7,231 bases of DNA from Bacteroidota bacterium (GTDB lineage Bacteria > Bacteroidota > Bacteroidia > Flavobacteriales > Flavobacteriaceae). Shown here one piece after another: positions 1 through 6,143 of the stretch. A program made the position numbers and the translations under genes. Each line of letters opens with the position of its first letter. The stretch's first letter is position 1. The notes beneath the pieces were generated by a model, which did no database searches, was not told where the DNA came from, and was given only the letters and a program-made list of their open reading frames with translations. The stretch lies in contig JAEWLD010000188.1 of NCBI GenBank assembly GCA_023393485.1, forward strand, positions 1-7,231. The letters are read 5' to 3'.

Positions 1-1032
1 TTCACGCGCTGGGCGGCCGGCGCCTACTTTGACCAGCAGTTCAGGTCAGTTACGGTTCCGGACGCTTCAAACGTATATGCGCGCCAGAATTTCAAATACA
101 ATTCAATGGATTTTTGGGCAGGCCACGCGCATAGGATTTTTAAATCCAACACAGAAAAAGACCGGACGACAAACCTGATCACCGCGCTGCGTTTCCTCAA
201 TGTCAATTATCTTGAAAGCCCGACTCCGGCTTATGATACGGTCCGGTTTTATACGGATGAAAAATTGTATCTGGCCGAAATCGGGATTGCCTCGCGGCAG
301 TTCGTTGAAGACCGCTATTTGTTCAATTACGGCATCATTGAAGACATTCCGGTCGGGCGTGTTTTTGGCATCACCGGCGGCTGGCGCGAGAAGAACAAAA
401 GCCGCATTTATGCCGGAGCGCGCGCCGGTTGGGGCAAATATTTCAAATGTGGTTATTTCAACACCAACGTTGAGTACGGTACGTTTTTCAGGACGGCATT
501 CAATGATTCCGAGCAGGGCGCTTTTACATTTGAGACGAGTTATTTCACCAACCTTTTTGAGCCAGGCAAATGGAAATTGCGACAATTCGCGAAAGTACGT
601 TTAGTCTCGGGCAACAACCGCGTGGCTTCCCGTGGCGATTTTTTGACCCTTGAAGAACGCTACGGCATTCCGGGCTTTACACCGCGCGAGCATTTCGGCA
701 CCAAGAAATTATTGTTCAGTTTTCAGACCCAGGGTTATTCGCCATGGAATGTGGCCGGGTTTCGGATGAACCCATATTTTAGCTATACTCTCGGTTTTCT
801 GGGTAAATCCACGGCAAATCTGTTTAACGGCCGCGCCTATTCGCAAATTGGCGCGGGTTTTATCATTACCAACGATTATCTTGTATTCAGTTCGTTTCAG
901 ATATCGGTTGCCTATTATCCGAGCATTCCCGGCGATGGCAGCAATATCTTCCGTACAAACGCATTCAGCACCGAAGATTTCGGGCTTCGCGATTTCGATA
1001 TGGCCAAACCGAGATTGGTTGATTACCAGTAG
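1..1032 (+). CDS. Outer-membrane beta-barrel protein, C-terminal part (Omp85/BamA-like suspected), 5' truncated by window
   Basis: The frame is open from base 1 (first residues FTRWAAGAYFDQQF) to the TAG at 1030-1032, so about 343 C-terminal residues are visible and the true start lies upstream. The sequence has the look of a membrane beta barrel. It shows alternating short stretches rich in aromatic and glycine residues (RVFGITGGWREKNK, IYAGARAGWGKYF, FRMNPYFSYTLGFLG, YSQIGAGFIITNDYLVF), separated by polar loops, with no hydrophobic alpha helices. A segment around window residues 220-255 (YGIPGFTPREHFGTKKLLF) resembles the strand-turn pattern of Omp85-superfamily barrels, in which a G-F motif precedes a strand leading back to the membrane. 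That points to a BamA/TamA- or ShlB-like protein of the outer membrane, but the POTRA domains that would confirm it are outside the window. After the last strand-like segment there is a tail of about 30 residues ending VDYQ, rather than the usual terminal aromatic. No terminator is evident between this gene and the response regulator 91 nt downstream. Barrel nature is fairly secure; the subfamily is tentative. Confidence 0.7.
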   Translation, partial: FTRWAAGAYFDQQFRSVTVPDASNVYARQNFKYNSMDFWAGHAHRIFKSNTEKDRTTNLITALRFLNVNYLESPTPAYDTVRFYTDEKLYLAEIGIASRQFVEDRYLFNYGIIEDIPVGRVFGITGGWREKNKSRIYAGARAGWGKYFKCGYFNTNVEYGTFFRTAFNDSEQGAFTFETSYFTNLFEPGKWKLRQFAKVRLVSGNNRVASRGDFLTLEERYGIPGFTPREHFGTKKLLFSFQTQGYSPWNVAGFRMNPYFSYTLGFLGKSTANLFNGRAYSQIGAGFIITNDYLVFSSFQISVAYYPSIPGDGSNIFRTNAFSTEDFGLRDFDMAKPRLVDYQ

Positions 1033-1123
1033 TGTTAAAAACAAAAAATTTCGTTAATACTGCCTTAAAATCTTCGGCGGTTGCTAATCGTATTTTGTAT
1101 TTTTAATACTCAAACTGACTCCC

Positions 1124-1549
1124 ATGAATAACAACGGACCTGTATTGATTGTAGAAGACGACGAGGACGATCGCGAGTTGCTGATAGATGTATTTCGCAA
1201 TCTCAAACTCCGGAATCAGATTCTTTTTTTCAGCAGCGGACAGCAAGCCTTAAATTATCTGCGGTCTTCCGACACGATTCCGTTTTTGATTTTATCCGAC
1301 ATCAATATGCCGGGATTAAGCGGTCCGGAGTTGTGTGACAAAATCCGCAATGACGACAACCTCGGCAGGCTTCAGCTTCCGTTTGTATATTTCACTACTT
1401 CGACTACCAAACACGCCATCGCAAAGGCCTATGATGTTGCAGCCGATGGATTCTTCATCAAGCCAAACTCCTATCAGGAACTCGAAGACCGAATCCAGAC
1501 CATCGTATCGTATTGGGTGGAATGCCAACTGCCTTCGGATTATAGCTGA
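1124..1549 (+). CDS. Single-domain response regulator (CheY-like receiver)
   Basis: A 141-residue protein made almost entirely of one receiver domain, with no DNA-binding or enzymatic output domain. The full set of receiver residues is visible: the acidic pocket E11-D12-D13 in VLIVEDDEDD, phospho-acceptor D59 in LILSDINMPGLSG, the switch threonine T91 in VYFTTS, and K113 followed by P114 in GFFIKP. The T91-K113 spacing equals that of CheY. It should therefore be phosphorylated by a histidine kinase or phosphotransfer protein and act by protein-protein contact in the cytoplasm. Proteins of this kind (the Rcp1-like type, with an extended acidic start) often work with hybrid kinases or phytochrome-like sensors, but no kinase is in the window, so the partner is unknown. 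The ATG at 1124 is the first good start and places the VLIVEDD strand at the usual distance from the N-terminus. No recognisable Shine-Dalgarno or perfect -7 element precedes it. TATTTTG at 1091-1097 is one base short of TAnnTTTG. Confidence 0.9.
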   Translation: MNNNGPVLIVEDDEDDRELLIDVFRNLKLRNQILFFSSGQQALNYLRSSDTIPFLILSDINMPGLSGPELCDKIRNDDNLGRLQLPFVYFTTSTTKHAIAKAYDVAADGFFIKPNSYQELEDRIQTIVSYWVECQLPSDYS

Positions 1550-1557
1550 TATGTTAA

Positions 1558-1588
1558 TATTACAATTTTTCGGTGCAATTTTGTAATA
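1558..1588. repeat. 8-bp inverted repeat TATTACAA...TTGTAATA upstream of the 1646 gene
   Basis: A perfect 8-bp inverted repeat (arms 1558-1565 and 1581-1588, 15-nt spacer) lies in the 96-nt gap between the response regulator and the next gene. The right arm ends exactly where CAtcTTTG (1589-1596) begins, a 5-of-6 match to the Bacteroidota -7 element TAnnTTTG. A T-run at 1566-1570 sits about where a -33 element would be. The repeat could thus be an operator spanning a weak promoter for the 1646 gene, or a hairpin at the 3' end of the response regulator transcript. No T-tract follows the right arm, so it is not a standard intrinsic terminator. The repeat is certain; the role is inference. Confidence 0.4.
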
Positions 1589-1645
1589 CATCTTTGACAG
1601 GGTTTGAGCAATTTTATACTTATTAACTAACAAAAGCCTGAAAAC

Positions 1646-1978
1646 ATGAGAAAGTCAACCATCCTTTTGCTTATGGCGTTTATCTCACTCGCTGTTACCC
1701 CGGCGATTGCGAACGTTGCGCCGACAAATCCGCCAAAAACTGAAATCACGACCACACCTAACAACGACGAAGAGGCAGCCGCACGCGCCGAAGTATTGAC
1801 TAAAAGACTTGAAGAGATAAAAGCTATGGACAGGTCAAATATGACCAGGGCAGAAAAAAAAGCCTTGCGTAAGGAAGTCAAAGCCATCAAAGCCGAATTG
1901 GCCGCAGCCAGCAACGGAATTTACCTCTCAATCGGTGCGATCATCATCATCATCCTGCTTTTAATCCTGTTATTGTAA
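1646..1978 (+). CDS. Small exported coiled-coil protein with C-terminal membrane anchor, function unknown
   Basis: A 110-residue protein I recognise only by its layout. Residues 1-22 form a Sec-type signal sequence (basic MRK, hydrophobic ILLLMAFISLAV, then TPAIA before N23). Residues 24-40 are a Pro/Thr/Asn-rich linker. Residues 41-88 are strongly helical and charged, rich in Ala, Glu, Lys and Arg with hydrophobic spacing typical of a short coiled coil. Residues 92-110 are an uninterrupted hydrophobic run (IYLSIGAIIIIILLLILLL) reaching the last residue. If the signal is cleaved, the charged helix would lie in the periplasm tethered by the C-terminal helix; if not, both ends would be in the membrane. 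The stop codon overlaps the next start (TAATG at 1976-1980), so the two genes are almost certainly co-transcribed and translationally coupled. The ATG at 1646 follows an A-rich stretch. No enzymatic motif is visible. It is real by composition and layout. Confidence 0.8.
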   Translation: MRKSTILLLMAFISLAVTPAIANVAPTNPPKTEITTTPNNDEEAAARAEVLTKRLEEIKAMDRSNMTRAEKKALRKEVKAIKAELAAASNGIYLSIGAIIIIILLLILLL

Positions 1979-2172
1979 TGAATCTAAAAAGAACATTCGG
2001 TTTTATCCTGACGCTGCTGGGAATCATCGGTCTGATTTACGCGGCTTATACATTTGTAAATACCAGCGGAGGCGTTTATAACTTTAAGGTTCTCGGTGTC
2101 TTCGGAGTATTGGGATTGATTTTCTTCATCTACGGTATCAGTCTTGTCAGGAATACCAAAGACGAATCGTAA
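1978..2172 (+). CDS. Small two-helix inner-membrane protein, function unknown
   Basis: A 64-residue protein with two predicted transmembrane helices (about residues 7-27 and 36-56) joined by a short polar turn (NTSGGVYNFK). Its N-terminus is positively charged (MNLKR) and the C-terminus is charged (RNTKDES). By the positive-inside rule both ends would face the cytoplasm. Its ATG shares one base with the TAA of the upstream coiled-coil gene, and an intrinsic terminator begins 28 nt after its stop, so the pair forms a closed two-gene unit. Being coupled to another small membrane-attached protein suggests they act together, but nothing in the sequence indicates what the pair does. Confidence 0.8.
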   Translation: MNLKRTFGFILTLLGIIGLIYAAYTFVNTSGGVYNFKVLGVFGVLGLIFFIYGISLVRNTKDES

Positions 2173-2200
2173 TTCACTAATAACCAAGTTAAAATTACCT

Positions 2201-2221
2201 GAGGCTTCGGCCTCTTTTTTT
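2201..2221 (+). terminator. Rho-independent terminator of the 1646-2172 gene pair
   Basis: GAGGC (2201-2205) pairs perfectly with GCCTC (2210-2214) across a TTCG tetraloop, followed by seven T residues (2215-2221). This is a compact, classical intrinsic terminator. It sits 28 nt after the stop of the two-helix membrane protein and isolates that unit from the next gene. Confidence 0.9.
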
Positions 2222-2354
2222 ATTTTATGGAATCCGCAACTGAACTCGATATTAGGTCTCAATGAAAAGTTAATTTTTAATAATTTCGGCTTTTGACTGA
2301 AAATTATATAATCAAATAAATAAAAAGTGTAAGCCTTTTCCACGGCTGCGGGCG

Positions 2355-2362
2355 TAACTTTG
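2355..2362 (+). promoter_or_regulatory. Bacteroidota-type -7 promoter element (TAacTTTG) for the 2390 gene
   Basis: TAACTTTG matches the Bacteroidota -7 consensus TAnnTTTG exactly. It lies 27 nt before the ATG at 2390, giving an expected leader of about 20 nt. The -33 TTG is not well conserved; only a T-run (TTTT at 2336-2339) lies roughly in that region. The core with its preceding G (GTAACTTTG) recurs upstream of the paralogous gene at 2877-2885. Confidence 0.55.
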
Positions 2363-2389
2363 ACTATCTAATCAATTAAACCGTTCGCC

Positions 2390-2797
2390 ATGAAAACAAT
2401 ATATACTTTCGTAACCGGATTTCTTTTGATGGCCAGCCTGAATTCCACGGCACAGTCATCCGTAACCACAGATATCCAATCCCAGTTCGCCGACGCCAAC
2501 TCGATCCTTGAAATGGGCGCCCGCTACTATTACTATCCAAATCTTGACGCTTATTACGATTCCAGGGAAAACCTCTATATTTTTGAATCGAACCAAAATA
2601 AAGGTCAGATCGTAAAAGCCAAAGAAGTGCCTTCGGGATATCGCGGGTATTCAGTCTACAACGGAATCCGGGTCGCTATTACAGATTATGTCGGAGATGA
2701 CCCGTTCAGCAAAATCGCCGAACATAAGAAAAAATATCCCAAACAATACAAGTCAAAAAGACAACCGCCATCAAAAGTGACCGTTGCCTATAACTAA
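2390..2797 (+). CDS. Small secreted protein of unknown function (paralogue 1)
   Basis: A 135-residue protein with an N-terminal signal peptide (MKTIYTF, hydrophobic core to about residue 16, likely cleavage near STA-Q at 21/22), leaving a mature domain of about 113 residues. I do not recognise a named family. The mature part has a tyrosine-rich segment RYYYYPNLDAYYD (45-57) followed by NLYIF, then KEVPSGYRGYSVYNG and ITDYVGDD. It ends in a basic tail starting HKKKYP (112-117). The same blocks occur in the same order in the protein encoded at 3060-3452, so the two are clear paralogues. The mature protein lacks cysteines. It has its own promoter and is followed 31 nt downstream by a terminator, so it appears to be monocistronic. 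The protein is probably periplasmic or surface-exposed; no catalytic motif is visible. Confidence 0.85.
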   Translation: MKTIYTFVTGFLLMASLNSTAQSSVTTDIQSQFADANSILEMGARYYYYPNLDAYYDSRENLYIFESNQNKGQIVKAKEVPSGYRGYSVYNGIRVAITDYVGDDPFSKIAEHKKKYPKQYKSKRQPPSKVTVAYN

Positions 2798-2828
2798 GAC
2801 ATCATTCGAAACTTTGCAGTTTAACAAG

Positions 2829-2860
2829 AAAAAAGCCATTTTCATCGATGGTTTTTTTTT
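2829..2860 (+). terminator. Rho-independent terminator after the 2390 gene
   Basis: AAAAAAGCCAT (2829-2839) can pair with ATGGTTTTTTT (2848-2858) around an 8-nt loop, including one G-T pair, and the T-run continues to 2860. The stem is AT-rich but has a GCCAT/ATGG core and a nine-T tract, typical of Bacteroidota terminators. It starts 31 nt after the stop of the first small secreted protein gene. Confidence 0.75.
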
Positions 2861-2877
2861 ATGCCGATTTTTGGGGG

Positions 2878-2885
2878 TAACTTTG
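2878..2885 (+). promoter_or_regulatory. Bacteroidota-type -7 element (TAacTTTG), probable promoter of the 3060 gene
   Basis: TAACTTTG is an exact match to TAnnTTTG. It lies 18 nt after the preceding terminator, with T-rich DNA ending at 2860 in the -33 region. It shares GTAACTTTG with the element before the paralogous gene. If it drives the 3060 gene, the leader would be about 165 nt, much longer than that of the first copy. A weaker alternative nearer the gene is TAgcTTTA at 2989-2996, a 5-of-6 match. Confidence 0.45.
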
Positions 2886-2942
2886 TAATATAGACTTGAA
2901 TATACATTTTTTTCCTACAAAAGCATGCTATTTAATGCAATT

Positions 2943-2970
2943 CATCGATTTTTTTTGCGTTTAATCGATG
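2943..2970. repeat. 8-bp inverted repeat CATCGATT...AATCGATG in the leader of the 3060 gene
   Basis: Arms 2943-2950 and 2963-2970 are perfect reverse complements with a 12-nt spacer containing a T-run. Each arm contains ATCGAT, itself a palindrome. A third ATCGAT lies at 2844-2849 in the loop/stem of the preceding terminator, and TTCATCGAT is repeated at 2841-2849 and 2941-2949. The gap between genes here (2798-3059, 262 nt) otherwise holds the terminator, the -7 element and an imperfect direct repeat (ATGCAATCAG / ATGCAAATCAG at 2999-3019). The element may be an RNA hairpin in the leader or a protein-binding site; the function is inferred. Confidence 0.45.
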
Positions 2971-3059
2971 TTCTAAGCCTGAACGTTATAGCTTTACCAT
3001 GCAATCAGATGCAAATCAGGTGTTTAGGAAAATTCATGTTTTAATTAAAATTGAAAGTC

Positions 3060-3452
3060 ATGAGAAAAGCAGCCTACCTATTGATTGGAATATTCTTTCT
3101 GGCATTGCAAACGGGCTATGCCCAAAAAGTTCAAATGAGTGACACCGAAGAGATCACTCCGGCTTTGATCAAAGATCCCGAAACCCAGTGTGCCTATCGT
3201 TATCACTACTTCCCTAACCTTTGCGGTTACTTTGACGCCAAAACCAATTTATACATTTTAAAGATTGGCGGCCAGTGGCAAAAAGTCAAGGAAATCCCAA
3301 ACGGCTATATGGGTTACTCACTAAACAACAAGATGAATGTAATCATCACTGATTATGACGAAGATGATATTACCCAGCTCATCAAAGTCCACAAGAAAAA
3401 ATATCCCTACAATTTCCACCAAAAACCAAGGGAAGTCTCACTGGCCAAATAA
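3060..3452 (+). CDS. Small secreted protein of unknown function (paralogue 2)
   Basis: A 130-residue protein with a signal peptide (MRKAAYLLIGIFFLALQTGYA, probable cleavage before Q22) and a mature domain homologous to the product of 2390-2797. RYHYFPNLCGYFD plus TNLYIL matches the first copy at 12 of 21 positions. KEIPNGYMGYS, ITDYDEDD and HKKKYP are also shared in the same order. It differs in having two cysteines (C44 and C55), which could form a disulfide after export, and a shorter C-terminal tail. I chose the ATG at 3060. An in-frame TTG at 3051 would only add MKV before an already complete signal peptide. A terminator and promoter upstream suggest independent transcription. No catalytic motif is visible and I cannot assign a function. 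Confidence 0.83.
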   Translation: MRKAAYLLIGIFFLALQTGYAQKVQMSDTEEITPALIKDPETQCAYRYHYFPNLCGYFDAKTNLYILKIGGQWQKVKEIPNGYMGYSLNNKMNVIITDYDEDDITQLIKVHKKKYPYNFHQKPREVSLAK

Positions 3453-3461
3453 CTAATTTTT

Positions 3462-3477
3462 TGATAAAAGATTATCA
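3462..3477. repeat. Short palindrome TGATAA-AAGA-TTATCA just upstream of the deacetylase promoter
   Basis: A perfect 6-bp inverted repeat with a 4-nt spacer lies 6 nt before the -33 element of the promoter at 3484-3512 and 9 nt after the stop of the small secreted protein gene. It could be an operator for the deacetylase operon or a weak 3' hairpin. It is AT-rich with no following T-tract, so a terminator is unlikely and chance is possible. Confidence 0.3.
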
Positions 3478-3483
3478 GACGTT

Positions 3484-3512
3484 TTGGCTGACCTGACTTA
3501 TTGTTATATTTG
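3484..3512 (+). promoter_or_regulatory. Promoter of the deacetylase-symporter operon (TTG / TAtaTTTG)
   Basis: TTG at 3484-3486 and TATATTTG at 3505-3512 match both halves of the Bacteroidota promoter (-33 TTG and -7 TAnnTTTG), separated by 18 nt, one below the usual 19-21. The -7 element ends 22 nt before the ATG at 3535, giving a leader of roughly 15 nt. This is the most complete promoter in the window. Confidence 0.65.
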
Positions 3513-3534
3513 AAGCTTCTGCAAAATTCCAAAA

Positions 3535-6027
3535 ATGCAAAAGCTTCTTTTTTTTTCTACCGTTTTCTTATTATCGTTTGCTATTCGGGGCCAGCAACCT
3601 GTAAAACCAAATGCCTCCGAAATTTACAGCCAAATCCAAAAGCTTAATTTTCTCGGTTCGGCGCTTTATATTGCGGCGCATCCCGATGACGAGAACACGC
3701 GGCTGATCTCATGGCTTTCAAACGACGTCCATGCAAGGACAGGTTATCTGTCACTGACCCGCGGCGATGGCGGCCAGAATTTGATCGGCCCTGAACTGCG
3801 CGAACAGCTTGGCGTAATCCGAACCCAGGAGTTGATCGAGGCCAGAAAAATTGACGGCGGCGAACAATTTTTTTCGCGCGCCAATGATTTTGGCTATTCA
3901 AAAACGCCCGGCGAAACGCTGTCTATCTGGGAAAAAGACAAAGTTCTCGCCGATGTGGTTTGGGCGATCCGGAAATTTCGTCCCGACGTAATCATCAACC
4001 GTTTCGATGCGCGATCACCGGGTACGACGCACGGCCATCATACCGCATCGGCAATGCTCAGCCTTGAAGGGTTTGACAAAGCAACTGACCCAACCGCTTA
4101 TCCCGAACAGCTGGAATTTGTCCGGACCTGGCAACCCAAACGCGCATTTTTCAATACCTCATGGTGGTTTTACGGCAGCCGTGAAAAATTTGAAAGCGCA
4201 GACAAAAGCAATCTTTCAAACCTTGAAATCGGATCATATTATCAGTCAATCGGCAAGTCAAATCAGGAAATCGCCGCACTGAGCCGCAGCCGGCATCAAT
4301 CACAGGGTTTTGGCAGTACGGGAAGTCGTGGCACAGAAACTGAATATCTTGAATTCATCAAAGGCACGCCGGCAAAAGACAAAAACAATCTTTTTGACGG
4401 AATCGACACCACCTGGAACCGCGTCAAGGGCGGAAATGAAATTGGCGCCTTGTTGGGCGGCGTCGAGAAAAATTTCGATTTTAAAAATCCTGCGGCAAGC
4501 GTTCCCGATTTGGTCAAAGCTTATAAACTGATCCAAATGCTTGACGACGATTACTGGAAAAATCTTAAGTCAGCGGAAATTAAAAAAATCATTGCGGCCT
4601 GCACAGGGTTATATCTTGAGGCGGTCGCCGAAAAGCCCGATGCCACTCCCGGCAGCAATGTCAAAGTATTGATTGAGGCCATAAACCGAAGCAATATCCC
4701 GATGACCTTGACCGCATTTCAGCCGTTGCCGCAAGGAACCGGCCAATCGGCGCCTGTCGTTCTGGAGCAAAACACCGTCAGAAACATCAATACGGTAATC
4801 GATATTCCAAAAGATTTTAACTATACGCAGCCTTACTGGCTTGCCAAAAGAGCCTCGGTCGGTATGTACCGCGTAGACGAGCAACAATTGATCGGTATTC
4901 CCGATATCATTCGCGAAACAAAAATCATATTTACAGTAAGCGTCAACGGAACGCCAATACCGTTTGAGCGCAATATCGTGTACAAATACAATGACAAGGT
5001 CAAAGGCGAAGTCTATGAACCCTTTGATATTGTTCCCGATGTCACGACATCAATTACGGACAAAGTCGTGCTTTTCAACCGCAAAAAAACAAAAACCGTC
5101 ACGGTAAGTGTCAGGGCCGGAACAGAGAATGTCAAAGGAAATGTAACACTTGAATTGCCGCAAGGCTGGATATTGTCGCCGTTGGAAATACCATTTTCGC
5201 TGAATCGCAAAGGCGAAGAAACAACCGTCACATTTGAAGTGACCGCGCCAAAAACCGACGAAGAAATCACGGCCCGCGCGGTGGCAACGGTTGGTGGAAA
5301 ACGTTTCGACCTCGAGCGATCGGACATTACTTATAGCCATATCCCGAAACAAATGGTCTTGCGTCCGTCCGAAGCCAGGTTTTTGAAGCTCGACATCAAG
5401 ACCGGCGATGAGAAAATCGCCTACATCATGGGCGCCGGCGATGAAGTCAACAAAAGCCTGATTCAGATGGGCTACGATGTAACGCTGCTGCTGCCGCAGG
5501 AAATTTCAAAAGAAAGGCTTTCGGATTTCGATGTCGTGATCACCGGAATCCGCGCCTACAATACGATTGACGCACTCGCCCTGAAACAGCAAACGCTTTT
5601 CGATTTTGTACGCGAAGGCAAAACGATGATTGTCCAGTACAACACCGCCGATGCTTTTGTCACCAAAGACATCGCGCCGTTTCCGCTGAAAATCTCGCGC
5701 GACCGCGTCACCGAAGAGAATGCCGAAGTCCGTTTCCTTGCCCCGCAGCATCGCGTGCTCAATAGCCCGAATAAAATCACTGGTGCCGATTTCAAAGGCT
5801 GGACACAAGAACAGGGACTTTATTACCCGAGTGAATGGGACAAAGCTTTCACGCCAATCATTTCATCAAATGACAAGGGCGAAAAACCAAAAGACAGCGC
5901 ACTTCTCGTCGCACAATACGGAAAAGGACATTATATTTATACCGGGCTAAGTTTCTTTAGGGAATTGCCCGAAGGTGTCGCCGGCGCATTCAGGCTGATG
6001 GCCAACATGATTTCAATCGGAAACTAG
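3535..6027 (+). CDS. Exported PIG-L/LmbE family deacetylase with Ig-like and glutamine-amidotransferase-like C-terminal domains
   Basis: An 830-residue protein with a signal peptide (MQKLLFFSTVFLLSFAIRGQ), so it acts outside the cytoplasm. The N-terminal domain (about 40-280) is PIG-L/LmbE, a zinc-dependent family that removes N-acetyl groups from GlcNAc-like sugars. The AHPDDE motif at 48-53 supplies H49 and D52 as metal ligands and D51 as the likely base. THGHHTAS at 165-172 supplies H169 as the third ligand, by comparison with MshB. The region 280-500 is family-specific. Residues 510-600 (TVTVSVRAGTENVKGNVTLELPQGW) look like an Ig-type NEW3-like domain. Residues 625-830 resemble the glutamine-amidotransferase-like fold seen at the end of large Bacteroidota homologues, with no obvious catalytic Cys. 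A dedicated promoter lies upstream, and a 36-residue membrane protein and a sodium:solute symporter follow at 4 and 1 nt spacing. That linkage suggests the enzyme processes a glycoconjugate whose product may be imported. The exact substrate is unknown. All metal-site residues are intact, so it is probably active. Confidence 0.9.
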   Translation: MQKLLFFSTVFLLSFAIRGQQPVKPNASEIYSQIQKLNFLGSALYIAAHPDDENTRLISWLSNDVHARTGYLSLTRGDGGQNLIGPELREQLGVIRTQELIEARKIDGGEQFFSRANDFGYSKTPGETLSIWEKDKVLADVVWAIRKFRPDVIINRFDARSPGTTHGHHTASAMLSLEGFDKATDPTAYPEQLEFVRTWQPKRAFFNTSWWFYGSREKFESADKSNLSNLEIGSYYQSIGKSNQEIAALSRSRHQSQGFGSTGSRGTETEYLEFIKGTPAKDKNNLFDGIDTTWNRVKGGNEIGALLGGVEKNFDFKNPAASVPDLVKAYKLIQMLDDDYWKNLKSAEIKKIIAACTGLYLEAVAEKPDATPGSNVKVLIEAINRSNIPMTLTAFQPLPQGTGQSAPVVLEQNTVRNINTVIDIPKDFNYTQPYWLAKRASVGMYRVDEQQLIGIPDIIRETKIIFTVSVNGTPIPFERNIVYKYNDKVKGEVYEPFDIVPDVTTSITDKVVLFNRKKTKTVTVSVRAGTENVKGNVTLELPQGWILSPLEIPFSLNRKGEETTVTFEVTAPKTDEEITARAVATVGGKRFDLERSDITYSHIPKQMVLRPSEARFLKLDIKTGDEKIAYIMGAGDEVNKSLIQMGYDVTLLLPQEISKERLSDFDVVITGIRAYNTIDALALKQQTLFDFVREGKTMIVQYNTADAFVTKDIAPFPLKISRDRVTEENAEVRFLAPQHRVLNSPNKITGADFKGWTQEQGLYYPSEWDKAFTPIISSNDKGEKPKDSALLVAQYGKGHYIYTGLSFFRELPEGVAGAFRLMANMISIGN

Positions 6028-6031
6028 CGCT

Positions 6032-6142
6032 ATGGAATACGGAAAAAAAATGACGAAATGGAAAAAAAGCTACACATTCATGCTGATCATGAATGCCGTT
6101 TACATCATGATTTTTTGTTTTCTGATGCAAATCTTCTCGTAA
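6032..6142 (+). CDS. 36-residue single-helix membrane protein between deacetylase and symporter
   Basis: A short gene with the sequence MEYGKKMTKWKKSYTF followed by a hydrophobic stretch MLIMNAVYIMIFCFLMQIF ending in S, then TAA. It has a strongly basic N-terminus (six Lys in the first 12 residues) and one transmembrane helix (about 16-35), so the N-terminus should be cytoplasmic. It begins 4 nt after the deacetylase stop and ends 1 nt before the symporter ATG, filling the gap exactly, which supports it being a real translated gene coupled to both. An alternative start at 6050 (MTKWKK..., 30 residues) has GGA six bases upstream and is equally plausible. By position it may be an accessory or stabilising subunit of the symporter; that is inference. 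It has no cleavage site and no known motif. Confidence 0.7.
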   Translation: MEYGKKMTKWKKSYTFMLIMNAVYIMIFCFLMQIFS

Positions 6143-6143
6143 C

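Noticed and set aside
103..585. 160-codon ORF on the - strand opposite the outer-membrane protein
   Set aside because: It is a shadow of the real + strand gene: no protein-like domain pattern, and the + strand frame has clear barrel character.
2293..2312. TTGACT and TATAAT resembling a sigma-70 promoter of the E. coli type
   Set aside because: The spacer is only 8 nt, and Bacteroidota use a different consensus. A proper TAnnTTTG lies closer to the gene.
2925..3044. 39-codon ORF in the leader (begins MLFNAIHRFF)
   Set aside because: It overlaps the inverted repeat and the direct repeat, is not supported by a convincing initiation site, and could easily occur by chance. It is kept only as a possible leader peptide.
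3051..3059. TTG start giving a three-residue longer form of the second secreted protein
   Set aside because: The ATG at 3060 already gives a complete signal peptide with a basic start, and TTG starts are uncommon in this group.
3453..3483. Possible terminator after the second secreted-protein gene
   Set aside because: The only hairpin there (3462-3477) is AT-rich and is not followed by a T-tract, so termination is not supported.
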